Source: Alisma plantago-aquatica (Eukaryota > Streptophyta > Magnoliopsida > Alismatales > Alismataceae). Taken from it: DNA of 64,000 nt. Each line of letters starts with the position of its first letter. Position 1 is the first letter of the stretch. This document shows, in pieces, positions 22,012-35,268 of this stretch. The position numbers and the translations under genes are program-made. Location of the stretch: assembly GCA_963693085.1 (NCBI GenBank), contig OY856411.1:119077767-119141766 (forward strand), in the 5' to 3' direction. Below the pieces are notes generated by a model. The model made no database searches. It saw only the letters and a list, made by a program, of their open reading frames with translations, and had not been told where the DNA came from.

Positions 22012-23316
22012 ATTTTTTTATTACTCTTACTATTATTATACATAAAATGTATGAAGAAGTTATACACAATAAATAAAAATAACACATAGAAATGTGAAAC
22101 AACAATGTCCTATTCATATTACATAACAAGAAGGCCACATTTTTTGTTCGTGTGAATGAAGGTTCTATTTCTTTTGAAAAATACCAAACACAAAATAATG
22201 TTCTTCAACTATACATACTTTCCCATTCAAAGTTCAAACATAATCCTCTTATGCAATGTTTTAAGTCTCCTCCCCATTAATATATATTCTTTTCTATTTT
22301 TAAAAACAATATTGTACTACTTGAAATAACTCTAAAGTATCTCTCCCATATTAAGCCATCCACTTCATTTCAAGCATGTAAGATAAGTTTTTCTCCTCTT
22401 TATATTTATTTCTAATGAGAGGAAAATAGGATAATATTTAGAATTAAGTGTAATAATATATTTTTCTAATAGGAAGAAGGAGAAAGTCAAATCTGTTAGT
22501 GAAAAAATTTCAATAAATTTATGAAGAATAATGACTAGTAATAATGGATGTAATTATCTATTTGTGACTCTTTCTCACTCTCTCTCTTTCTATTATATCT
22601 TCACATGTCCTTTTCACCTTGTATTTTATATCTTTACTTGATTCTATCTCCACTAAAACTACATCTCTAAATTAACACATAATAATTCACTTATAGTAAT
22701 TAGTAATGAACTAACTTCATACATAATAATTTATCTCTCATTTTCTACTTGTTGCGCATTTTTAATCTAGATCAAAATGTAGAAAGTCAATAAAATCTAA
22801 ACAGATACATCTAATGACTACTCCATCACAACAACTATCTACCACCATTATATAAATGATTATATAATGTTTTGAAAACACAGTTTAAAATAGGAAGTGC
22901 AAAATTTATAGAAGTTAAATATGAATGATAATGTTTTCATGTCCTAGGCACACATGTATTTCTAGTAATTATACATAGAGGACAATCTATGTGCGTAGTG
23001 ATTTATAAAAAATGAAAATACTACTTCTATATACATTAAACACCATTTAAAAATAGTGATCAAGTAGTATGTGTTAGAATAAAAATAAATAATGTGATTA
23101 GAATATTATTCTACATATATTTATATATATTAAAAAAATAAAAGTGGTGCAGTTGTATCCATGGTTATTTTCTCAAGAACCATAATTGCATCATACCATC
23201 GTAATTCTAAAAACAAACAAAAATCCGCACCATTTCCATTTGGTGTGGTTATGTGGTGTAAATTGTAGTGCGATTATCGACAAATATGGTTTTTCACAAC
23301 ACCATTTCCATCTATA
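22012..23316. mobile_element. Non-autonomous hAT-type element, copy 1 (left end lost)
   Basis: Aligns in the same orientation with the two outer parts of copy 2 (40170-40945 and 47375-47785). Shared blocks include AAGCCATCC(A/T)CTTCATTTCAAG, GAATTAAGTGTAA and GACTAGTAATAATGGATGTA. The right end, CACCATTTCCATCTATA, is a worn version of the copy 2 end TGCCATCCCTA. The left ~170 bp, including the inverted terminal repeat, is absent. No transposase frame exists. Confidence 0.75.
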
Positions 23317-25463
23317 CGTATGTATATGTGTTCAACTTGGATCAAAATGAAACTAAAAGTCACAAAATGCATCACAGATAGGCAATTGCTCGAATTACAC
23401 ATCAAATTACTCAAAATATGTTATTGAAAAAATAATATAGGGAAAAGATCAATGTAGATAGGGAAGTTACATACATGATTGATAGAGAAAATGACACTCT
23501 ATCACAAATAGCTACTCTTCATTTTAGTTAATCAGTTGATTACTAGAAGATCATTCAATTTGTTTTCTTAACAACTCAAAAGATGCCTGACTAACTATTC
23601 TAGTTGATATGTTGGTTCACTACACACCCTATTCATAATTTCATAATCGTTCTAATTCTAAATAAAATTTTGAACCTCTTTTTCTTGGGGCATCCTTTTT
23701 CATGTAACCCCATAAGTTCTGTATCATGTTGACGGTGATGTGAAAGTCCTTACAAGCAATGAGAAGTATCTAGAAACATGTAGCTAACATCCAAGTAATT
23801 AGAATAAGTTGGTGAAAGATTTTGACCTGTAAGTGACCAATGTTACCTTAATTGTATAGTCTCTTTGTTAAAGATATCCAAATTGAACCTAAGGCATGGA
23901 GTATTCATCCTCTTAATATTCAAACCATATTTCTTAAATATGAACAAACTACTAAGAGTCTGAGCTTAGTGTCATATGTTCCTTTGATTAAGCATGGCCA
24001 TGATCTTTATAGTATCACTTATTAGGTGACCAAGATATCACTCCAATAGGAGGGACACATTATGTGTATGTCCCTCACAATAATATACAAGTGTCACAGT
24101 GCACCCAATTACTACCCATACGGGAACCCTTATTCAAATTCAAATTGGGTACTATATTAGTACATAGAATAACATGTGGTCATTTTAGAGACTTCAAGCC
24201 TAAGGATCAGAGTCACCATTGTCACATTGAGGCATGGGTCTGACTATCATGATATGACTTTTTTGTGATGCTCAAGGTGGGTCTTTTCAGTACAACTCAT
24301 CCTCTAACAAGTACCTATATGTCTGATTTGATATCCAAATCATGAGTAATGAGACGTAGTCATCAGTTACCAAATATACTAGTATTATGTATTATTGTTT
24401 TCCTAAGATATCTACAATAATATTTGATTTTTTGGACATAGTAAGAATATATACTATATGTATACATGTGATCTCATGTTCAATTCTTCAACCAAAACCA
24501 TATGTCTTCCAATTAAAACATTCTTAACACATTGCTACCTTTAATTTCTAATTAAGTAGTGAAACAAATATTAAAAGTTGAATTGCCTTTTATTAGTAAT
24601 GAAGTACTATACAAAGTATCTCACTACAGCCATAACAAATGATGACTATCAGGACTTACAATCAGTAAATGCTAGGTGAAGTCAAATTTTGGTGATCCAT
24701 CCAAATGTTCTTGTACCACCCTGAATCCTTTTGGGTTCGTTTTTATGACTAAATTTTTATGTAATTGAGTGTAGCATTGTGTATCTTTTTAGAACGTATA
24801 AAGTACTTTAGGTAAAGGGTTAAAAATATTAGATGTGACATTTTACAAGATCAGTATATGGATGAATGATTGTTTTTAATCGTCTCTATACACCAAGGTT
24901 TCCATCATCAGTGGTTTTCTTCTTCTTGAAGTTTTATGTTTGAGGTTAGTTCCTCACCAAACTCAAGAGCATCCATAATTAACATGTTTAAGTTGATTAT
25001 TAGGAGTGAAATGCAAAATAAATAGTTATCAAAGAAAACTTTTGAATTGGCCAGGCATGCAAAACTGATATTTTTATCTCACAACATTTTGGGGAGAAAC
25101 AAGAAATGCATTACATTGTTGTTTAACAAAACTAGCTCTTTGACAATAAATTTAGAACCCCACATTGGATAAAAATCATAAAACAAAGATCTATTTTGGA
25201 AGTGGAAACAAAAGTGCAACAATTTGAGATATACAAGTACCAAACAACAAATGTAGGAAACAGAGTAAGAAAAACCTAATCCAATTAGTTTCAAAAACAA
25301 ATTAGCCCTCATGCTAAAAGCCAGATGACATTTTTTCATTGTTCCTCAACAACTGGAGAGAGGATTGGGTATCTATTATTCCTCAATAATTTTTTATACA
25401 TTTCATTCCAAACTATTGGAACGAGATGGTATTTGGGAACATCTTCATTATATATTATATGTT
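23317..25463. other. Non-coding, possible LTR-like repeat
   Basis: No coding sequence of note. The middle, 24000-24350, has the texture of a copia-type LTR (GGAGGGACACATTATGTG with TGTCCCTCACAA, and CCATACGGGAACCC), but I cannot place its ends or find a primer site. Treat as an unclassified repeat. Confidence 0.3.
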
Positions 25464-25479
25464 CACTACAGGAAAACTT

Positions 25480-25810
25480 AGCAATAGCGGCGGAAAAAGT
25501 TGGTCGTAAATGTGAATAAGTTTGTCGTTAAAACTATTAGCGATGAGAAAAAAAGTCGTTACGTCTTGTCGTTATTGGTCTTGCCAAAAATAACGGCGAA
25601 AAATTTGAATTCATCGCTAACACAAATCACGACGACTTATATAGTTTGTCGTTAATAGTTTTAACGAAAAAATTAAATGTCTGACATTGATACTATTTGC
25701 GACCACACAAACTTTTCGCTGATACTAGAAATGACGACTAACATGCTTGCTCACAAAGGTCAACAACGACGTCTTTTTTCCGTCGTAAATAGCTATAATG
25801 ACAAAAAAAA
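25480..25810. repeat. Left CACTA subterminal repeats
   Basis: Ten or so degenerate short motifs of the type GTCGTTAA, TCGCTAA, GCGATGA and CGACGACT occur in both orientations, against a background low in CpG. In CACTA elements such motifs bind the TNPA-type protein. The matching right-hand set is at 38290-38465. Confidence 0.65.
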
Positions 25811-26794
25811 TTACTAAATTCCAAAATTTGTCCATCACTTTTGCAACACACTGGGATCCTCACCTAAGAAACATGAACACGTACACATGCATGGATTTCT
25901 CCATAGACAAGAGGGACCACAATTTCCAACAATGCAGGACGCGACACTAGGAACGACTAATTTATAAGTATACAAATATGTTGATTTATATATAAATATT
26001 TTGAAATATATTAAACTTTATGTATAAACACAAAAACTGATATAAATAAAGCATCCATGAAGGGAATCTCCGTGGAATCCAACCAACAATCAACAAATAC
26101 AATATATCCACAAGTCAGAGTACAAATTAACTCAACAAATATATTAAGATCCTTAATTATAAAATTGTTGCAGTAAGAATATATGGAATGGTAAAATCAA
26201 GGGAAGCAAAATTTTGGATGCAATAGTTTTCTTTGTTTATGTAAGTAATGGTGAACATGTACTACTTGGAGGAAGAATGAGAGGGGGTAAAGAAATATGT
26301 TGGCGATGATGGAGAAGATGAAGAATAAGGTGTCTTGTAGGTTGAGATGGAAGAAAGAGAAGAAGAATACATTCAGGTGTTACTTAAGATGCACGAACAA
26401 GCGAAGAGTAGGGGAGATGGAGATGTAGAGAAGCAAGGAAAGAGGAGGCATAAGGATGAACTTTTTACTACTTTTTTTGAGATAAGCAAATAAGGATGAC
26501 AACACTTTTCTATTAAGTGGACATGTCAGAGGCATGTTCTTCATGTGTCCAAGCATATCCATGTCAGAAACGTGTCAGACACAGACACAACAACCTCCAG
26601 GTAGATAATACAACTTTAAAATTCTATTGTGTGATCTCTTAGCATAAGACTTAATCTATGAATGTATATTACATGTATGATTGATAAAGACCGAAATAAA
26701 TTTATGTTTGAAAATCTAGTTCAATGCACATATTTATAAAATGATAAGGTCGGACATTTTCTAATTTAATGAGCTTTGTTCAGAAGTGAAGTAC

Positions 26795-27340
26795 GTATAG
26801 AAGTAAGAGTACTTACTTTTTCAATGCCCATGTTTGATTTTTCTTGCACGAAGAAAATGAGGGGCTCATAGAAGTGAAGAACATATAGAAGAAGAAAACC
26901 ATATATAGTCCAGTCCCACAACTACGTGCAACATATCAGGTAAATATCAATTGTCATCAATTAATTATAAATGAGAACCTACAAAAGAAATTTCAATGTA
27001 TTAGAAACATAATGCATGAAATGCACATATCTCCGGATGTGTGTCAGACACATAAAGCTGAATGTGCAACAGACACATATTTCCGCATGTGCAACGAACA
27101 CATTTTATGCATGTGCTACGAGGCATATTTTCCATATGCTCACTCGAAAACCAAAACAACATATACATTGTGCGTTGAAAAACAAAACGACATCCGTTTA
27201 GAAGTTTAGGGGATAGGGAGGGGTTTCCAAGAAGTGTTTCAGTACAAGACTCCACTTGGTCTTTTTTCATGTAAAATCATCAAAAAAACCTGAAAATGCA
27301 AAGAAGCATATGAACATATAGTGAAAGTAACTATGAATCA
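26795..27340. repeat. Duplicated segment, copy 1, with 25-bp subrepeats
   Basis: Matches 28165-28700 in the same orientation (for example ACCATATATAGTCCAGTCCCAC and CACTCGAAAACCAAAACAAC in part). Inside, 27027-27126 is four tandem 25-bp units, each near ATATxTCCGxATGTGCAACxGACAC. Not coding: the Cys/His-rich peptides seen here follow from the repeat. Confidence 0.75.
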
Positions 27341-27570
27341 ATATATACTAAAGAAAAAAAAATTAGTTAGTTCATGTTTGAAAACTTACTTATTTGTACT
27401 CATTAACTAACATAATCGTAATCCACTTTGACTCCTCCAATATCATTGAAAAGTGATCTTGTCAATTTCTACATAATTAAAATATAGTTGTCAACACTAC
27501 ATTAATATACAAGAATCAAAGATGCTTTAAAATTGTACAGCATGTGGAAAATATGTCACGACCTAAGAAG

Positions 27571-27605
27571 CATGGACATGGACATGGACATGGACATGGA
27601 CATGG
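27571..27605. repeat. (CATGGA)n hexamer repeat
   Basis: Nearly six exact CATGGA units. It encodes a His-Gly run in one frame of a 115-codon open stretch (27544-27891) that has no recognised domain. The surrounding 27600-27700 carries several GGGACAC and AGACACGAACAC words. Confidence 0.95.
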
Positions 27606-28164
27606 GAGGGATACGGTCACGGGACACAGTGATTTTAAAAAATATAAGACACGAACACAGCATAAACTTTTAAAAAATATAGGACACAAACACGACATAC
27701 ATATTAATACACTTCCCAGAGGTGGTCAGTTCTTTGAGAAGTTGCTGCCTGAGGATGTCAGTTCGTTGTCCAAAGAGAAAGAGGTTGCCCTAGTAGATGG
27801 TCATTGCAAAGTTAACAGGTCTAGCCAGAGTTATTGTGTGTTGATGGGAAGTGAGATGGATTGGAGGTGTGTGAGAAGGACCGTAAGTTGATCAATGTGA
27901 GCAGGATCGTAAGTGGGTGGGGGTTCACATACCAACAGTTATAAAAGTGAGATTTGTTTTGGACATCTAAAGATGTGACTTCTAATACAGTGTATACAAG
28001 TCATAGGTACAACCAAGTGGTTCACATAAGATTATTTGCATGTATGAGTACTCAATATAAATTGTAAGATATAATTTCTATGTTTACTATGAATTGTCAA
28101 ATCTATTTTATATATCTATTATGAATAGATGAAAAATACTTACATTCACATATTTAATATGTAT

Positions 28165-28700
28165 AAATGAAAGGCACTTACTTTGTTTGATTTTTTTTGC
28201 ACCAAAGAAATGAGATGACCATAGAAGTAAAGAACGTATAGAAGAAGACAACCATATATAGTCCAGTCCCACAAGTGCATGCCACATATCATGTGAATAT
28301 CAATATTCATCATTTAACAATAAATAAGAACCTACAAAAGAAAGTTCAATGAATTAGAAACACTATACATGAAATGCACATATCTCCGGATGTGCGTCGG
28401 ACACATAAAGACGAATGTGCACCGGACACATAACTCCGAATGTGCAACAGACACATTTTCCGCATGTGCTACGGGGCATATTTTTCATATGCTCACTCGA
28501 AAACCAAAACAACATATACATTGTGCGTCAAAAAACAAAGCATCACGCGTTTAGAATTTTAGTGGATAGATAGGATTTTTCAAGAAGTTTTTCACTGCAA
28601 GACTTCACTTAATCTTTTCCAGGTAAAATCAAGAAAGAAACCTAAAAATGCAAAGAAATATATGAATATATATTGAAAACAACTATAAATATATATATAT
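28165..28700. repeat. Duplicated segment, copy 2, with 25-bp subrepeats
   Basis: Second copy of 26795-27340, about 1.35 kb away. Its four 25-bp units lie at 28380-28479 with the same ATGTG and GACAC cores. The copies differ at scattered positions, so the duplication is not recent. Confidence 0.75.
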
Positions 28701-30101
28701 AATATATATCAAAGAAATATAATGAGTTAGTTTATGATTGAAAACATACTTGTTTGTAATAGAAGGCCAAATCCAATCAAGCATGTATGGTATATTCATA
28801 TATATAAATTTCTCTCAAATTCATATTTTGTATTGCGGAAAGAATTTCTTTAACAAGTGATCGCTCCTTTAAAGTAATGTTAGATATGGATAAGGAAGTC
28901 TTTTGAATTAATAATGCATTATGGATTCCCATATTTTCAATATGATGTAATTCAAACTCATCAATTCGAATAACAAGAATTTAAAACAAAACATATAAGG
29001 ATGAGGACAGTACAAAAAGAATAATCTTCAGCAACTTAAACAAATTTGATTCCATCTATAGAAGGAAGAAATTAATGTGGGTTTGTTAAAGGTGTAAGAC
29101 GTACCTCTTTACAATTGAAGAACAAATCTGCTTTATTTGAGATTCACAGTATGATATATTCATATACATATATTGTTCTCAAATTTCTTTGTTTAATAGG
29201 CAAAGGATTCACCTTCATGTGTTGTCACTCCTCTAAAGCAATGTTGATAAGTATTGGCTCATTCCAAGAAGACCATAACAAACTTATGATACAAAAGTCC
29301 ATAATAGTTAAATTTGTTGTTGCATGTAAGGTGTCTTGCAAAAGGTAATTTTCAAAATAAGTGACAAAGTTGTAGTTATATGTAATATCTTACTACTCTC
29401 ATCATTATGTAAATAAATCCATTTGTAATTTTCCCGCATATAATAGACAAATTATAATACCACTAAGAACTCTATATAAGTAAAATTGGACATATGAAAG
29501 ATAGCATTCGAATGGCATACTATATCACAAAGGAACCAATATCAATGCTAACAAAGTATTAATTGTGTTATATGAAATGTGTTACTACTCTCGTCCATTG
29601 TGTAAATAAATCTATATATATGTTCCCCACATATAATAGCCAAATTATAATATCACTAACAACTCTATATAAATAGATAGGGTTCAAATGAAATAAAACA
29701 TGGAACCGATATTGATGCTAACAAAGTATTAAATGTGTTTTCAGTACCTCAATGCGAGATGTATTTTTCTCAAAATAAGTATTTTTCTATCACCTTGAGA
29801 TGTATTACATACATGATGTTCACAAAAGTATGATATCTTTATGATTACAATGAATATTGTTGTCACACCATTACATTTTAAGAGTGTCTTATCTCTAATA
29901 CGGATGAGCATCAATAGGGTCATATTGTGTTTTGGTAGGTTCGAGCTTAGACACATGTTGTAGGGATGGAAAAACTATCCGTGCATCCATCACCTGGACC
30001 GAACCATCCCAATCCAAACTGTTGCATGGTATAACCATTTCTTCCCAGATTAATGAAAATAAAATAAAGTAACCTTCTAAGAAGCAACTGGATGGAACAT
30101 C
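28701..30101. other. AT-rich CACTA interior with paired local repeats
   Basis: No gene. Similar blocks recur at 28740-28830 with 29100-29190 (TATGATATATTCATATA with TTCTCTCAAAT) and at 29390-29480 with 29585-29680 (TACTACTCTC, CATATAATAG, AACTCTATATAA). These look like local segmental duplications. Confidence 0.5.
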
Positions 30102-30116
30102 ATCGATACACATAAA

Positions 30117-30383
30117 ATGTCTCACGGCCTAACGCTGCACCTTCCTATCATCATTACCTTTCAAAAAACCCTTTTGCATGTCTCGCACATCTCCCGCCCG
30201 AACATGCAGAAGCAACAAACTCTAGTCGCTCAAACTCAAACTCAAGGATACCTCCTATTTCTAGACCCTTTCATTCGCCTAGAATCCCATCCAAGCTTTG
30301 CACACAACATAAGAACCCCCCATCAAAAACCCCAACAACAATACCCTCCAGTGATAACCATCCTCCCCCCTTCCCAACCATGA
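30117..30383 (+). CDS. LINE-B leader frame (uncertain)
   Basis: An 88-codon open frame whose ATG is the first base after the target duplication and whose TGA overlaps the ORF1 start (ATGA at 30380-30383). Product is Gln/Pro/His rich with no recognised domain. The overlap resembles termination-reinitiation coupling, but a chance open frame in a C-rich 5' UTR is just as likely. Confidence 0.3.
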   Translation: MSHGLTLHLPIIITFQKTLLHVSHISRPNMQKQQTLVAQTQTQGYLLFLDPFIRLESHPSFAHNIRTPHQKPQQQYPPVITILPPSQP

Positions 30384-31609
30384 AGGTTCCTGATCACCTT
30401 GAATACGCCAGTGCCATGGATCTCCCTGCTAACTCCATGCACTTACTCAAAGTCTTCTCACTCAGAAGCATCTTAGTTTCAATAGAAAACAACTTGGATA
30501 ATAACCCCATCAATGTTCTTGACATTACTAGAGCTTTGGCTCTCCTCCTTCCTGGCCATACCATCCTCAAACCCAAAATTTTCTCACCCACCCAACTCAT
30601 TTACATTGTTCCTGAAGGAACGAAGATAAATCATATCTTCAACCAAGTTCTCACCATTCCTTGTGGTTCCAGTTTTATCACGGCTAGACTATCTAAATGG
30701 TCAGCTGACTCCGGTTCTTTCCCTGCCCCAGCAGGTGGCTCTGACTGGGTAGCCATTTCAAATCTTCCTCCCCATCTATGGGAGCTCGAGATTTTTAGAG
30801 GTATTGCCCATTCTATTGGGGCTACGCTCCAATACATTAGCCCTGAAATGCTCCATCCCACCCAATACATCAAAGCTTATTTCCTCTTCTCTGTCAAAGC
30901 CACCATCTCCCTTCCACCATCCATCAACATTAGGATAGGTGAGTCCATCTATCATCTAAAGCTTGTTGTTGAACACCCCTCGATAAACAGCACTACTTTC
31001 TCTGATCTTACCTCTCATCCACCTTCCTGGTTCAGCCCAAACAAAGGAAAAAACCCTATCTTGCATACCAGAATTCCATCTGTCAGAAACCACATATGGA
31101 CTAGGAAAACCTCAAACCAAACAGAAAACTCGTATCTCCTCCCAAACAAGAGAAGAAATAGATCCCCTGACCCCCTCCTCCCTTCTACCACTATCAAACC
31201 GAGTAACAACACTTGCCCATCTCCTTCTTCCACAAAGAAGAGTTGGCATTCTCCAAACAAAAACAACCAAACTACTGTGTTTCAAGACTCATCTCAGCAA
31301 AAAAATGAAAACTCCCTGCAGAGTTCGGAACAGGAGAGCCCAATGCAGAAGCCAAACTCAAGCTACCTTCAAAAGATCATGCAGCCACATCAATCCGGCA
31401 CCAAAGGATCCATCATCACAAATAGGCCAAACAAAGGTAACACCCCTCCTTGCTCTTCCAAATATGTTTCCTCTGCGTCAACATTTTCTACATCTCTTTC
31501 ATATAAAAAGAAAGCAAATAAAAAGATCGATACTATAGACAATTTAGCTTCATGGTCAAACACAAAAAGTTTCACATACTTTGCAAATAAGATTGGCATT
31601 CACTTTTAA
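30380..31609 (+). CDS. LINE-B ORF1 protein (DUF4283-like, no zinc knuckle)
   Basis: 409 residues, open from the ATG at 30380 to the stop at 31607-31609. Residues 1-200 follow the ORF1 fold of plant LINEs: an LRSILVSIEN segment, WSADSGSF, then GGSDWVAISNLPPHLWELE, which is the WV-x-LPxxLW core, and IGATLQYISP. Residues 215-409 are a low-complexity Ser/Asn/Pro/Lys tail, as expected for RNA binding. The CCHC knuckle of many plant ORF1 proteins is absent. Uninterrupted, unlike ORF2. ORF2 starts about 130 bp downstream at 31738. Confidence 0.8.
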   Translation: MKVPDHLEYASAMDLPANSMHLLKVFSLRSILVSIENNLDNNPINVLDITRALALLLPGHTILKPKIFSPTQLIYIVPEGTKINHIFNQVLTIPCGSSFITARLSKWSADSGSFPAPAGGSDWVAISNLPPHLWELEIFRGIAHSIGATLQYISPEMLHPTQYIKAYFLFSVKATISLPPSINIRIGESIYHLKLVVEHPSINSTTFSDLTSHPPSWFSPNKGKNPILHTRIPSVRNHIWTRKTSNQTENSYLLPNKRRNRSPDPLLPSTTIKPSNNTCPSPSSTKKSWHSPNKNNQTTVFQDSSQQKNENSLQSSEQESPMQKPNSSYLQKIMQPHQSGTKGSIITNRPNKGNTPPCSSKYVSSASTFSTSLSYKKKANKKIDTIDNLASWSNTKSFTYFANKIGIHF

Positions 31610-31737
31610 AAGGATGATGATGCATACAATGCTCTTAACAACTTAGAATCCTTCCTGGGTTGGTCTAAGAGAAGGTGTTAACTGGGTAGCACTTTATCTG
31701 TGTCTTGCTGTTTTTTGCTTTTTTCTTAACCTTAGTC

Positions 31738-34700
31738 ATGAAAATCTCAACTTGGAATATTTGTGGGGTTGCAAATCTACAAAGGAAAAAAAATACGATC
31801 TCACATTTATAAAAACAATATAGATCTAATTTCCATCCAAGAAATAAAAACTTTCCTCACCCCTTTCGCCCTCAAAACCATAGGTGGTAACAGAATCACG
31901 AACTGGATTCAGCTACCGCCCAAGGGTTTCAAAGGTGGTATCATTGTGGCTTTTAACAACCAAGCTCTAATTTTCCAAAAATCCTCTATACTAAACTTTT
32001 CAATAACAATTTACTTCAAAAATCTTACTGATGATTATCAGTGGTATTTTTCTGGTATCTATGGAGAACCAAGTTACGACAAATCCCTTTTCCTAGAGGA
32101 GCTAAATTACCTCTTCACAAATTATCATCGATCTCCCTAGGTCCTTGGTGGTGATTTCAACCTTACACTCAGATCACTGATAGACACAACTCAAATCCCT
32201 CCTCTTCTTCCATGTCTGCTGCTGATAAAAAGTTCAGCCAGATGCTAACAAACCATTCTCTTATTGATCTTGTTCCCTCAAATGCCTTATTTACATGGTC
32301 TAGAAACCAGTCTTTTGCTAGACTTGATCATTTCATTTGTTCAAACTTTTGGGAAGACAAGCATCCACTCTCTTCTATCTATATCTCTCACAGAACTATT
32401 TCCAACCACTTTCCCTTAATTCTAGAAACTGCTTCTTTCTCATGGGGGTCTCGTCCCTTCAAATTTGAAAATAACTGGCTCTCCATGGATAATTTCTCCA
32501 GATCTTGTCATGAAGCCTGGATGCTAGCTAACCCACAAACTACCAACATGGGTCTCCATATCTTAAACAACACCAAACACATCAAAAATCATATAAAAAA
32601 ATGGAAGGCTCAAAATCCCTCGACCTTAACTGAAACTCAAAAAAATCTCGAAGACCAGCTTCTCTTTGTTGTAAAAGACCCATTAGCTGATCCAGCTTTG
32701 GTCCTTTCAATAAAAGTTGATCTAGACCACATAAATAACAGAAACGATACAAAATGGAGACAAAGGGCTAAGATTACATGGGCCAAAGAAGGTGACAAAA
32801 ATACAAAATTCTTCCATAAAATATGTAACCGAAAATTTAGAAACAATGCCATAACCCATCTTATGATAAATAGAAGACTCACTTCTCATAAACAATCCAT
32901 CATAAATCATATAAAAAACCATTTGAAAAACATCTTCAATAATAAACACAACCCATCTTGTCTAAAAAACCTTCAATGACATTCAATTTGTCAAAAGAAA
33001 ATAAAAAACCCTCAAGATCTTATCAAGCCTTTCATTCTTGATGAATTACAATCTGCTATCTCTGACCTAGGCAAAAATAAATCTTCTGGACCCGATGGTC
33101 TCAATGTGGAATTCTATTTGGCAAACTGGAACCATTACAGACATGACTTTCTAGCTTTTCTTTCCGCCTTCCATGCCAGCTCAAATCCACAAAACATCAT
33201 CAAATATATCAATAAAGCATTCATCACTCTGATTAAAAAAGTAGTCAGTCGGAATTAATCTCACATTTCCGACCTATCAGCCTCATAAATACCTAATACA
33301 AAATCATCGCAAAAACCTTAGCAAACAGGATCAAACCTCTCATGGATGACATCATCCCTCTCAATCAATCCGTCTTTCTAAAGAACAGAAGCATTCAAGA
33401 TGCTTTTATAATGGTCAATGAAACCATCCATCTCTGCCACACAAAAAAAAATCCCTCTTCTTTCCATTAAATTGGATTTCGAAAAAGCTTTTGACTTTGT
33501 TAACTGGCAATGCCTGATGCAGACTCTCAAAGGTTTTGATTTCCCTGACAAATGGATCTCTTGGATCCATGCATGTATCTCTACAAATCATTTCTCCACA
33601 ATCATCAACGGTGTTCCTTTTGGTTATTTCCATAACTCAAATGGACTTAGACAAGGGGACCCTCTCTCTCCTTACCTTTTCATCATTCTAACCACCATTC
33701 TCTCTCGCATGATTCAAATGGGAAATCAAAATGGGCTCTTCTCGGCTCCTGACGTCAGCAAGGAAAACATAATTCAATTAGCTGATGACACCATCATCTT
33801 CTTCTCTCCTGATATTTCCTCCGTTCAGAACATTTTTAGGATCATAGGTATCTTCTCTTATATCTCTGGGCTGAAAGTAAACATCCTAAAATCCTCCATC
33901 TTTGGGGTAAACATACATCAATCATCTTTAGAGAACCTCAAGGACTTCCTAAAATGCAAAACTGAAGAATTCCCAATCAAATACTTGGGTCTCCCCATCA
34001 CCCCTTATAACATAACAAATGCAATTTGGAACCCCATCATTTCAAAAATAAACTACAAACTCTCCAGCTGGGCAAACAACTGCCTAAACCTCTCGGGGAG
34101 GCTCACCCTGCTAAATAGTGTCATCACACCTATAACAACCCACTACATGAGTTGTATCCCCTTACCATCAAAAACAAAAACCATTCTTGATAAAATCCGA
34201 AGAAATTTCCTTTGGAACAATTTTCAAAAACTAGATAAACCTGGGAAATATTACCATCTAGTTAATTGGAAAACGATTTCATATCCTCTTGATCAAGGAG
34301 GCTGGGGAATAATAAATATTGAAACACACTCTCTCTGCCTCATTGCCAAAATCATTTCCTGTCTTATCCAAAATAAAAAGAAAATCTAGACAAATCTCAT
34401 CAATAACAAATATTACCAAAATTCACCTCCTTGGCACCAAATCCATCGGAAGTCAGCCTCCCCACTTTGGAAATTCATCAATAAAAATATACAAACGATC
34501 TCTCAAATCTTAATTACTCCTCCCCATTCTCATAAAAACATCTCTTTCTGGTCTGATCCTTGGTATGAAAACAACTCAGTTTTAAATCTCAAACCATCAT
34601 GGTCTATTCCCACAAATATCCTCAACCTAAGGATTGATAAAGCCCTTTCTCTAATCACCAGTAACTAATCAAATGCATTTAAAAGATGTATCCTTTCCCA

Positions 34701-35268
34701 GGTAAGTCAAAACAAATTCAGACTTCTCACAAGATCCATGGAAAACAACACCTCAAATAACATCACTTGGAAATGGGGGAAAGAGCATTCGGTCAAACTC
34801 GCATACAATTTTCTCTCTTTCAGAGGTATCTCCCCTCCTTCATCAAAGATTTGGAAACAAAAATGGCCACAAAAGTATAAAACTTTCCTATGGCTTCTTT
34901 TACAGAATAAACTCCTTACTGGTGAAAACATCACAAAAAAGGGTTTCATTGGCCCATTTAGATGTGCCCTCTGTGAAAAAAATAGCGATTCAATCATCCA
35001 AATCTTCATTAAATGCTCTTTCTCTCAATCAATCTTTACACACTTCATAAGAAATCGCCTTCTTGATCTCCAGGAAGTCATTTTCCCCTTCCAAACAACA
35101 CCATTAAGACCCTACAGGAGTTTCAAAAGTAGCGATGTTTTCACCACAATCTGCTGGAACCTTTGGAAAGAAAGGAACAATAGAATTTTCAACAACAACA
35201 AAAATTTGGCAAGAAATAGTATAACTCAAATAGACGCCGATCTTCACATCCTAACTAAAATTAGATGA
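31738..35268 (+). pseudogene. LINE-B ORF2: endonuclease, reverse transcriptase, zf-RVT
   Basis: Starts MKISTWNICG at 31738. A frameshift near 31775 moves to SIQEIKTF, GIYGEPSY, a stop at 32138-32140, then GGDFNL and (32212-32979) LDHFICSNFW and SNHFPLIL; the usual SDH triad reads SNH. The RT begins near 33060 with SSGPDGLNVEFY; after more shifts the core at 33418-34389 shows LDFEKAFDFVNW, NGLRQGDPLSPYLF, and LADDTIIF with both catalytic Asp, then LSGRLTLLNSVI. 34738-35268 carries KTFLWLLLQNKLLT and CALC...H-less zf-RVT (IKCSFS) and WNLWKERNNRIF. No RNase H. At least five lesions; inactive. Confidence 0.85.

Noticed and set aside
23317..25463. Complete copia element suggested by LTR-like texture
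   Set aside because: No gag, pol, primer site or paired LTR could be found; recorded only as a possible LTR-like repeat.
27001..27270. Cys/His-rich peptides in three frames, possible zinc-binding protein
   Set aside because: Cys and His recur with the 25-bp tandem repeat in several frames at once, so they are repeat artefacts.
27544..27891. Histidine-glycine repeat protein
   Set aside because: The repeat is a DNA hexamer expansion; the rest of the frame has no recognisable domain.
30394..31599. Several minus-strand frames opposite LINE-B ORF1
   Set aside because: Antisense shadows of a well-supported ORF1 with plant LINE motifs.
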